Made by a program: the position numbers and the translations under genes. The notes beneath the pieces were generated by a model. That model was not told where the DNA came from, made no database searches, and saw only the letters and a list, made by a program, of their open reading frames with translations. DNA of 5,004 nt from Rhodospirillaceae bacterium. Lineage in GTDB: Bacteria > Pseudomonadota > Alphaproteobacteria > UBA828. The DNA lies in assembly GCA_028819955.1 (NCBI GenBank), contig JAPPKP010000228.1, forward strand, positions 1 to 5,004, in the 5' to 3' direction. Below, piece after piece: positions 1 through 5,004 of the stretch; the first letter of the stretch is position 1, and every line of letters begins with the position of its first letter.

Positions 1-415
1 CGCGCTGGGCCAGGTAGTCGTTCACCGTGATGACGTGCACGCCCTTGCCTTCGAGGGCGTTGAGATAGACCGGCAGCGTCGCCACCAGGGTCTTGCCCTC
101 GCCGGTCGCCATCTCGGCAACCCTGCCCTGGTGGAGGACGATGCCGCCGACGAGCTGCACGTCGTAGTGGCGCTGGCCGAGCGTGCGCTTCGCCGCCTCG
201 CGCGTGACGGCGAAGGCCTCGACCAGCAGGTCTTCCAGGGTCTCGCCGTCTTCGAGCCGCTTCCTGAACGCAGGCGTCTTGGCGCGGAGCTCCTCGTCGC
301 TCAACGCTTCCAGCGAGCGCTCTAGGTCGTTGATGGCGCCGATCTGCGCGGCGTGCGCCTTGACGATGCGCTCGTTGACCGTGCCGAAGAGTTTCTTGGA
401 AAGGCCCTGAAGCAT
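1..415 (-). CDS. secA: Protein translocase ATPase SecA, N-terminal part (gene runs off the left edge)
   Basis: SecA is the cytoplasmic ATPase motor that pushes unfolded preproteins through the SecYEG channel. Reading the minus strand from the ATG at 415 gives 138 residues before the window ends. It starts [11 protein letters not shown] and carries the SecA nucleotide-binding features: [10 protein letters not shown] around residues 79-88, with Gln87 at the Q-motif position, the Walker A segment MATGEGKTL at 102-110 with Lys108, and [11 protein letters not shown] at 128-138. Numbering up to Lys108 matches E. coli SecA, so the N-terminus is complete and this start is right. A modest GGGAT lies 6 nt upstream of the ATG. 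Two ATGs just upstream (423 and 420) are out of frame. About 85% of the protein lies outside the window. The gene is transcribed divergently from argJ. Identity is very secure; only the C-terminal part is unseen. Confidence 0.97.
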   Translation of the reverse strand, partial: MLQGLSKKLFGTVNERIVKAHAAQIGAINDLERSLEALSDEELRAKTPAFRKRLEDGETLEDLLVEAFAVTREAAKRTLGQRHYDVQLVGGIVLHQGRVAEMATGEGKTLVATLPVYLNALEGKGVHVITVNDYLAQR

Positions 416-470
416 GGCATCATCCCGACAGCCACCGCCTGCCGCCGCCCGCAGCGACGCCGATGACCGA

Positions 471-499
471 GAGATAGGCGCGCGCTCCGGTCCTGTCAA
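471..499 (-). promoter_or_regulatory. Probable sigma-70-type promoter of secA
   Basis: On the minus strand, a perfect -35 hexamer TTGACA (499 to 494) is followed after exactly 17 bases by TATCTC (476 to 471), whose first three bases match the -10 consensus. The -10 context CCTATCTC also resembles the housekeeping-sigma -10 described in alphaproteobacteria such as Caulobacter (GCTANAWC). Transcription would begin near 464 and leave a leader of roughly 50 nt before the secA ATG. The pair is correctly placed and oriented for secA. It is a pattern match only. No equally good promoter is visible for argJ in the same gap. Confidence 0.6.
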
Positions 500-558
500 C
501 GCAGGCGGGATATTCGTCTCGCTCGGGCTCTGCCTGTATGGTTGCGCGGCTCGCCATC

Positions 559-563
559 AGGAG
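559..563 (+). promoter_or_regulatory. Ribosome binding site of argJ
   Basis: AGGAG followed by a 6-nt spacer to the ATG at 570. It fixes the argJ start here rather than at the in-frame ATG at 414, which would add 52 residues of low-complexity Ala/Arg-rich sequence not expected in ArgJ and would overlap the secA start. Confidence 0.85.
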
Positions 564-569
564 AGGTCG

Positions 570-1805
570 ATGACCGCGATATCCCCGCTTGCGCCCGCGC
601 GCTTCCCCGACTTGCCGCCCGTTCCAGGGGTTCGGCTCGCCGCCGCCGAGGCGCGGCTGCGATACCGGGGCCGCCCCGATCTGCTGCTCGCGTCGTTCGC
701 GCCGGGGACGACGGTCGCCGGCACGCTCACCCGTTCGCACACGGCGGCGCCGCCGGTGCACTGGTGCCGTGCGCTGCTCGGGGAGAGCGAAGGCACTGCG
801 CGCGCGCTGGTGGTCAACGCGGGCAATGCGAACGCCGCGACCGGGGAGCAGGGCCACGCCGCCGTGCTCCGGACCGCCGATGCCGCCGCCGCGCTGGTCG
901 GCTGCCGGTCGGGCGAGGTCTATGTCTCCTCGACCGGCGTGATCGGGGAGCAGTTGCCGGTGGAAAAGCTGACCGCCGCGTTGGCCCCGCTTCAAGCCCG
1001 CCTTGCGGACGATTCCTGGCCCGATGCCGCCGCCGCGATCATGACCACGGACACCTACCCCAAGGGCGCCTCCGCCGCGGCCGAGATCGACGGCGTGCCG
1101 GTGGTCATAAACGGGATCGCCAAGGGCTCCGGCATGATCGCGCCCAACATGGGCACCATGCTCGCCTACGTGTTCACCGATGCGAGCCTGCCGGCGGCGC
1201 TGCTGCGACCTCTGGTCCGGCGCGGCGTGAACCGCTCGTTCAACGCCATCACGGTGGACGGCGACACCTCGACCAACGACACCTGCCTGCTCTTCGCCAC
1301 GGGCGCCGCGCGGCACCGGCGGATCGCGCGGGCGGGCGACCCACGGCTCCGGGAGTTCCGCGCAGCGCTCGAAGCCGTGCTGACCGACCTGGCCCAGCAG
1401 ATCGTGCGGGACGGGGAGGGGGCCCAGAAGCTCGTCTCGATCACGGTACGCGGCGCGGCGTCGGAGGCTGCGGCGCGCAAGCTCGGGCTCGCCATCGCCA
1501 ACTCGCCGCTGGTGAAGACGGCGATCGCCGGCGAGGATCCCAACTGGGGGCGGATCGTCGCCGTGGTCGGCCGGGCCGGCGTGCCCTTCGAGCAGGAGCG
1601 GCTCTCGATCTGGCTCGGGGCTGAGCGTGCGGCCAAGGACGGCGTGGCCGACCCTGGGTTCGACGAGCCGGCGGCGGCACGTCACATGAAGGGGCAGGAG
1701 GTCGAGATCGCCGTCGAGATCGGCGCGGGCCCCGGCTCGGCCACCGTCTGGACCTGCGACCTGACCCACGGCTATATCAGCATCAATGCCGACTACCGCT
1801 CCTGA
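570..1805 (+). CDS. argJ: Glutamate N-acetyltransferase / ornithine acetyltransferase ArgJ
   Basis: ArgJ moves the acetyl group from N-acetylornithine to glutamate, giving ornithine and recycling N-acetylglutamate in cyclic arginine biosynthesis. Some members also use acetyl-CoA; the sequence does not settle which type this is. The protein has 411 residues, the usual size. It is a self-cleaving Ntn-fold enzyme. Visible features are the oxyanion-hole segment STGVIGEQLP (Thr122-Gly123), KGSGMIAPNMGTMLAYVFTDA split around Thr196, which becomes the N-terminal nucleophile of the beta chain, VDGDTSTNDT, GEDPNWGRI, and the classic C-terminal YISINADYRS. Cleavage would give chains of about 195 and 216 residues. 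The residue before Thr196 is Gly rather than the common Ala. The ATG at 570 is chosen for its AGGAG and because the family sequence begins here. The 3' end overlaps mutT by 20 bp, so the two are probably translated together. Confidence 0.97.
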   Translation: MTAISPLAPARFPDLPPVPGVRLAAAEARLRYRGRPDLLLASFAPGTTVAGTLTRSHTAAPPVHWCRALLGESEGTARALVVNAGNANAATGEQGHAAVLRTADAAAALVGCRSGEVYVSSTGVIGEQLPVEKLTAALAPLQARLADDSWPDAAAAIMTTDTYPKGASAAAEIDGVPVVINGIAKGSGMIAPNMGTMLAYVFTDASLPAALLRPLVRRGVNRSFNAITVDGDTSTNDTCLLFATGAARHRRIARAGDPRLREFRAALEAVLTDLAQQIVRDGEGAQKLVSITVRGAASEAAARKLGLAIANSPLVKTAIAGEDPNWGRIVAVVGRAGVPFEQERLSIWLGAERAAKDGVADPGFDEPAAARHMKGQEVEIAVEIGAGPGSATVWTCDLTHGYISINADYRS

Positions 1806-2211
1806 AGGGGAGCTGCCGATCGTTCTCGTGGCGGCGGTCGCGCTGGTCGATGCCGATGGCCGCGTTCTGCTGGCGCGCAGGCCTCCGGGCAAGGCGATGG
1901 CAGGGCTCTGGGAGTTTCCCGGCGGCAAGCTCGCGGCTGGCGAGACGCCGGAGCAGGCGCTGATCCGCGAGCTTCGCGAGGAGCTCGGGATCGATACGGA
2001 GCAGAGCTGCCTGGCGCCCCTCGCGTTCGCCTCCCATAGCTACGACGACTTCCACCTCCTGATGCCGCTCTATGTCTGCCGGATCTGGAACGGCTTCGTG
2101 ACGCCGAAGGAAGGGCAGGAGCTCCGCTGGGTGCGGCCCGCGCGGCTCCGCGATTACCCGATGCCGCCGGCCGATGCGCCGCTCATCCCCGTGCTGCGCG
2201 ATCTCCTCTAG
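1786..2211 (+). CDS. mutT: MutT-type Nudix hydrolase (8-oxo-dGTP diphosphatase-like)
   Basis: A 141-residue Nudix hydrolase, the usual size for MutT. MutT enzymes split oxidised nucleotides such as 8-oxo-dGTP to the monophosphate and pyrophosphate, preventing A:T to C:G mutations. The Nudix box is perfect: Gly47 to Ile69 fits Gx5Ex7REUxEExGU, with Arg61-Glu62 and the metal-binding Glu65-Glu66. Before it lie the MutT-like VLLARRPPGKAMAGLWEFPG (residues 27-46) and a first strand, VAAVALVDADG. The C-terminal half has a typical ELRWVRPARLRDYPMPPAD. The ATG lies inside the argJ end, out of frame with it, and has no clear ribosome binding site, suggesting coupling to argJ translation. A GTG at 1828 is a poorer alternative because it removes part of the first strand. 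In E. coli mutT follows secA, and in Pseudomonas aeruginosa a MutT-like gene lies near secA and argJ, which supports true MutT over another Nudix family. The exact substrate is inferred. Confidence 0.9.
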   Translation: MPTTAPEGELPIVLVAAVALVDADGRVLLARRPPGKAMAGLWEFPGGKLAAGETPEQALIRELREELGIDTEQSCLAPLAFASHSYDDFHLLMPLYVCRIWNGFVTPKEGQELRWVRPARLRDYPMPPADAPLIPVLRDLL

Positions 2212-2214
2212 CCC

Positions 2215-3333
2215 ATGAAGATCGTGGCGATCGAGATCACGCGCCACCGCATTCCGCTCGACCCGCCGGTGCCGGTCTCGTGGGACAGCAGGCCGCGCGA
2301 AAGCTTCACGATCAACCTCGTTCGAGTCCTCACCGATCAGGGGCTGGAGGGCGTGGCTGCCGGCGACTCCATGGGCGGGTTCGCCGAGCACGCCGACCTG
2401 TTTCTCGGCCTCGACCCGCGCGACATCGAGCGCCACCACGCTGTGCTCGACAATCTCTGCTTCCACTATGGGCGCTGGTGGCCGCTCGACCTCGCGCTGT
2501 GGGACCTGCGCGGCAAGATCGAGGACGAGCCGGTGTATCGCCTGCTCGGCGGCCGCGATGACCGGGTGCGGGCCTATGCCTCGACGGCGCTCAGGCGCGA
2601 CGAGGCCGAAAGCCGCGAGACCGCGCAAGTGCTCGTCGCCCAGGGGTTCGGAGCCATCAAGCTGCGCTTTTCCACCGATGACTGGCGCCGGGACATCGCG
2701 CGGGCCGCTGCGGTGCGTGACGCCGTGGGCCCCGGCATCGACCTGATGGTGGACTGCAACCAGGCCTGGCGCATGTCCTGGGACACCGCTCCGTCGTGGG
2801 ACCTCGCGACCGCCCGCACGGTGGCGCACGCGCTTGCCGAACTCGACGTCTACTGGATGGAGGAGCCGCTGCATCGGGGCGACTACGCCGGCATGACCGC
2901 ACTACGTGCGGAGACGGGCGTGAGGATCGCGGGCGGCGAAGTGACCCGCGAAACCCACGAGTTCCACACCCTGATCGAGCGCGGCTGCCTCGACGTGCTG
3001 CAGCCGGACTGCGTCTTCGTCGGCGGCATCACGGGATGCGCGCGCATCGCCGCGGCAGCGCGCGAGGCCGGTCTGATGTTCACGCCGCACACGTGGGGCA
3101 ACGGGCTGGGGCTCCTGGCCAATGCTCACCTGACGGTCGGCGTCGGCGGCGCGCCCTACCTGGAGCTCCCCTTCGATCCGCCGCACTGGGTGCCGGCGCA
3201 GCGCGACTTCGGCCTCAAGGAGACGATCGAGCCCGACGATGACGGCTGGTTGACGCTACCGGATCGCCCAGGCCTCGGCGCCGCGCTCGACGAGGACGTC
3301 TTGCGGGACACGCTGATTGACGGGGCGGGATGA
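2215..3333 (+). CDS. Enolase-superfamily enzyme, mandelate racemase subgroup (probable acid-sugar or hydroxy-acid dehydratase/isomerase)
   Basis: A 372-residue protein of the mandelate racemase/muconate lactonizing enzyme family. These enzymes remove the proton next to a carboxylate using a Mg2+ site and then racemise, dehydrate or isomerise the acid. The N-terminal capping domain (about 1-118) ends in LDLALWDLRGK and VYRLLGG. The barrel then carries KLR (Lys149, Arg151), VDCNQAW (metal ligand Asp180, Asn182), WMEEPL (Glu216), GGE (Glu242), QPD...GGIT (Asp265) and TPHTWG (His292). Spacings of 29, 26, 23 and 27 residues from Arg151 to Asp180 and then between Glu216, Glu242, Asp265 and His292 equal those in mandelate racemase, so the Asp-His dyad puts it in that subgroup. 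Glu317 sits near the place of the racemase electrophile. Arg replaces the second Lys (Lys166 of the racemase), so a true racemase is unlikely. The ATG is 3 bp after the mutT stop with no clear ribosome binding site. Substrate unknown. Confidence 0.88.
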   Translation: MKIVAIEITRHRIPLDPPVPVSWDSRPRESFTINLVRVLTDQGLEGVAAGDSMGGFAEHADLFLGLDPRDIERHHAVLDNLCFHYGRWWPLDLALWDLRGKIEDEPVYRLLGGRDDRVRAYASTALRRDEAESRETAQVLVAQGFGAIKLRFSTDDWRRDIARAAAVRDAVGPGIDLMVDCNQAWRMSWDTAPSWDLATARTVAHALAELDVYWMEEPLHRGDYAGMTALRAETGVRIAGGEVTRETHEFHTLIERGCLDVLQPDCVFVGGITGCARIAAAAREAGLMFTPHTWGNGLGLLANAHLTVGVGGAPYLELPFDPPHWVPAQRDFGLKETIEPDDDGWLTLPDRPGLGAALDEDVLRDTLIDGAG

Positions 3334-3381
3334 CACAGGTGCCCGCGACCGCCATGATCCGCCTCCCTGTCCACGACCGCC

Positions 3382-3387
3382 GAGGAG
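3382..3387 (+). promoter_or_regulatory. Ribosome binding site that decides the amidase start
   Basis: GAGGAG ends 6 nt before the GTG at 3394, which is ideal spacing. The in-frame TTG at 3388 directly abuts this site and so cannot use it. The site therefore supports a GTG start two codons further in. It is the strongest ribosome binding site inside the four-gene run. Confidence 0.75.
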
Positions 3388-3393
3388 TTGCCG

Positions 3394-4797
3394 GTGACCG
3401 ATGATCTTTGCTTCACGCCCGCCACCGAGCTCAGCCCCCTGATCCGGCGCAAGGAGCTCTCGCCGGTCGAGCTGATCGACGCAGTGCTGGCCCGTATCGA
3501 GGCCTGCGAGCCCCGCATCAACGCCTTCTCCACGCTCACCGCCGAGCGCGCGCGGGAGGCCGCGCGACGCGCGGAGGACGCGCTGATGAAGGGCGATGCC
3601 GAAGGTGCGCTCTTCGGCTTGCCCGTCACCATCAAGGACCTGACCGAGACCGCCGGAATCCCCACCGAGCGGGGATCCCATTCGCTGAAGAATCACGTGC
3701 CGACGGTGGACGCGCCGGTCATTCCGAGGCTCGAGGAGGCCGGCGCCATCGTCCTCGGCAAGACCACCACGTCGGAGTTCGGCTGGTCAGGCGTGAGCAA
3801 CAGCCCGCTCACCGGCATCACCTCCAACCCCTGGAAGGAGGGCTACAACACCGGCGCCTCCTCCGCCGGGGCCGGGGCTGCCGCGGCGGCGGGCTACGGG
3901 CCGCTGCACCAGGGCTCGGACGGCGCCGGCTCGATCCGCATGCCCTCGCACTTCAGCGGCATCTTCGGCCTGAAGCCCACGTATGGGCGGGTGCCCAACT
4001 GGCCGGTGCCGAACAACGACCAGGTCTCCCACGTCGGGCCCATGACCCGCACGGTGGGCGATGCCGCGCTGATGCTGCAGGCGATGGCCGGCCCCCACCC
4101 GTGGGATCACACCAGCCTGGAGGCTCCACCTGCCGACTATCCGGCCAGGCTCGACGACGGGATCGCGGGGCTCAAGGTCGCCTTCAGCCCCGACCTCGGG
4201 CACGCGCGGGTCGACGCGGACGTCGCGGCGCTGGTTCAGAGCGCCGCCGAGGCGTTTCAATCGCTCGGCTGTACCGTGGAGAGCCCGGCGCTGCCCTTCG
4301 GCCCGGAGGGGCCGGAGATCATCCGCCTGCTCTGGCCGATCCATCTTCACGCCTACCGCCCGCTGCTCGACGAGTTCGAGGAGCGCATGGACCCCGGCCT
4401 GGTCGCCTGCATCCGCGCGGCGGACGGCGTGACCGGCGCGACCTACCTTGAGACACGGGCGCGCAAGCTCGCCTACGTGGAGGCCGTACATCGCTTCTTC
4501 GAGGAGTGGGACCTGCTGCTGACGCCGGCGGTCTCCGTGGCGGCGTTCCCGGCCGAGCGGCTGCAGCCCGAGCACTGGCCGTCGCATCCGTGGGACTGGA
4601 TCGTGTGGGCCGAGTTCTCCTACCCCTTCAACTTCAGTCAGAACCCCGCCGCCTCGGTGCCCTGCGGCTTCACCGATGCGGGGCTCCCGGTCGGCCTGCA
4701 GATCGTGGGCAGGCGCTTCGCCGACCTGACGGTGCTGCAAGCGGCTCGCGCCTTCGAGCAGGCGCGACCGTGGGCGGACAAGCGGCCGGCACTGTAA
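3394..4797 (+). CDS. Amidase-signature family hydrolase (GatA-like amidase)
   Basis: A 467-residue cytoplasmic hydrolase of the amidase signature family, which breaks amide bonds to give a carboxylic acid and ammonia or an amine. The Ser-cisSer-Lys triad is present: Lys81 in TIKDLTETAGIP, cis-Ser156 in NTGASSAGAG and nucleophile Ser180 in SDGAGSIRMPS. Ser156 and Ser180 are 24 residues apart, as in fatty acid amide hydrolase (Ser217/Ser241). GLKPTYGRVP, VGPMTRTVGDAALML and the C-terminal PAASVPCGFTDAGLPVGLQIVG complete the family pattern. No signal peptide or membrane segment is seen. The loop residues are ASSAG and GAG rather than the commonest GSSGG and TGG. The GTG start is set by GAGGAG at 3382-3387. 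It lies 60 bp behind the enolase-superfamily gene with no terminator between, so co-transcription is likely. It could be mistaken for GatA of the tRNA amidotransferase, but no gatB or gatC lies beside it, so a small-molecule amidase is more likely. Substrate unknown. Confidence 0.9.
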   Translation: MTDDLCFTPATELSPLIRRKELSPVELIDAVLARIEACEPRINAFSTLTAERAREAARRAEDALMKGDAEGALFGLPVTIKDLTETAGIPTERGSHSLKNHVPTVDAPVIPRLEEAGAIVLGKTTTSEFGWSGVSNSPLTGITSNPWKEGYNTGASSAGAGAAAAAGYGPLHQGSDGAGSIRMPSHFSGIFGLKPTYGRVPNWPVPNNDQVSHVGPMTRTVGDAALMLQAMAGPHPWDHTSLEAPPADYPARLDDGIAGLKVAFSPDLGHARVDADVAALVQSAAEAFQSLGCTVESPALPFGPEGPEIIRLLWPIHLHAYRPLLDEFEERMDPGLVACIRAADGVTGATYLETRARKLAYVEAVHRFFEEWDLLLTPAVSVAAFPAERLQPEHWPSHPWDWIVWAEFSYPFNFSQNPAASVPCGFTDAGLPVGLQIVGRRFADLTVLQAARAFEQARPWADKRPAL

Positions 4798-4843
4798 GCG
4801 TCGGCTTTTGTAGCGCCCGCAGGCAAGGCGATCGCGGCGTTGC

Positions 4844-4873
4844 TTGCCGGCTCCCGGCGCATGGGGCTATAAG
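4844..4873 (+). promoter_or_regulatory. Probable promoter of the tRNA-Pro gene
   Basis: TTGCCG (4844-4849) and TATAAG (4868-4873) are separated by 18 bases, each preceded by C as is common in alphaproteobacterial stable-RNA promoters (CTTG... and CTAT...). A GC-rich stretch follows the -10, as in promoters under stringent control. Transcription would start near 4880 and give a leader of about 38 nt. No intrinsic terminator is seen between the amidase stop and this promoter, so some read-through from the upstream operon is possible. Confidence 0.6.
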
Positions 4874-4917
4874 GAGCCCGCGCGGAGGCGAGGTTCACGC
4901 CGTCATCGCGCGCCGGT

Positions 4918-4994
4918 CGGAGTGTAGCTCAGCCTGGTAGAGCACCGTCTTCGGGAGGCGGGGGTCGGTGGTTCAAATCCACTCACTCCGACCA
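4918..4994 (+). tRNA. tRNA-Pro, anticodon CGG, with encoded CCA end
   Basis: A complete 77-nt cloverleaf. The acceptor stem CGGAGTG (4918-4924) pairs with CACTCCG (4984-4990), followed by A73 and CCA (4992-4994). The D stem is GCTC/GAGC around a loop containing GG. The anticodon stem CCGTC/GGCGG has one G-U pair and encloses the loop TTCGGGA, giving anticodon CGG at 4952-4954, which reads CCG. The T arm is GGTGG, TTCAAAT, CCACT with one closing G-U pair. C1-G72, A73, G35-G36 and G37 (the TrmD methylation site) are the known features of bacterial tRNA-Pro. The T-stem/loop sequence is intact, so the gene looks functional. It follows the amidase by 120 bp in the same direction, with its own promoter. 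Confidence 0.97.
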
Positions 4995-5004
4995 TTCATT
5001 TCAA

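Noticed and set aside
35..410. Two short plus-strand frames at 35-325 and 183-410.
   Set aside because: Both are antisense to the well-conserved SecA N-terminus and have no features of their own.
322..423. A 33-codon upstream frame on the minus strand starting with two ATGs just before secA and overlapping it out of frame; considered as a SecM-like regulator.
   Set aside because: It has no signal sequence or arrest motif and lies almost wholly inside secA. The ATGs have no separate ribosome binding site, so chance is the simplest explanation.
509..540. Possible argJ promoter elements (GATATT at 509-514, TGTATG at 535-540).
   Set aside because: Neither has a convincing -35 partner at 16-18 bp, so no argJ promoter is called.
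420..1928. A 502-codon open frame on the minus strand across argJ.
   Set aside because: It is antisense to a clear ArgJ, is rich in Arg/Gly/Ala/His as expected from GC-rich antisense frames, and shows no family motifs. High GC makes long shadow frames common.
1783..2874. A 363-codon open frame on the minus strand across mutT and the enolase-superfamily gene.
   Set aside because: It is antisense to two genes with complete catalytic motifs, has Arg/His-rich composition and no recognisable domain.
3787..4740. A 317-codon open frame on the minus strand across the amidase.
   Set aside because: Same reasoning: it is a shadow of a complete amidase-signature gene with no motif of its own.
4822..4848. 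Inverted repeat GGCAAG ... CTTGCC around the palindrome GCGATCGC, considered as a terminator for the amidase operon or an operator.
   Set aside because: The stem is only 6 bp with a 15-nt loop and no T-run follows, so it is not an intrinsic terminator. A regulatory role cannot be supported from one copy.
4864..4879. Small hairpin GGGCT/AGCCC overlapping the tRNA promoter -10.
   Set aside because: Five base pairs in GC-rich sequence are expected by chance, and there is no T-run.

Overview
The window comes from a high-GC proteobacterium, most likely an alphaproteobacterium. Evidence is the strongly G/C-biased third codon positions, the SecA N-terminus, the secA/argJ/mutT neighbourhood, and a tRNA-Pro(CGG) with an encoded CCA end. 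I would not name a genus from this sequence alone.

Layout. On the minus strand, 1-415 is the 5' end of secA, the protein-export ATPase, running off the left edge. A promoter-like pair with a perfect TTGACA lies upstream of it at 471-499. Divergent from secA, on the plus strand, is a tight run of four genes. They are argJ (570-1805, arginine biosynthesis), a MutT-type Nudix hydrolase (1786-2211), a mandelate-racemase-type enolase-superfamily enzyme (2215-3333), and an amidase-signature hydrolase (3394-4797). argJ and mutT overlap by 20 bp, mutT and the enolase-superfamily gene are 3 bp apart, and the amidase follows after 60 bp with its own strong ribosome binding site. A separate plus-strand unit follows: a promoter at 4844-4873 and tRNA-Pro(CGG) at 4918-4994.

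How the genes relate. secA, argJ and mutT are housekeeping genes, and the same three sit close together in other proteobacteria such as Pseudomonas aeruginosa, so that part is a conserved neighbourhood. The enolase-superfamily enzyme and the amidase look like a small catabolic add-on behind it. The amidase could release a carboxylic acid from an amide, and the enolase-superfamily enzyme could then act on the alpha carbon of such an acid. This resembles the pairing of mandelamide hydrolase with mandelate racemase in Pseudomonas, but the substrate cannot be read from the sequence.

I see no mobile element, CRISPR array, toxin-antitoxin pair or defence system. No gene-free stretch exceeds 300 bases. 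The largest gaps are 416-569 (secA/argJ divergent region) and 4798-4917 (tRNA promoter region). No clearly undescribed system is present. The points most worth checking are the enolase/amidase pair and the Arg in place of the second catalytic Lys in the enolase-superfamily enzyme.
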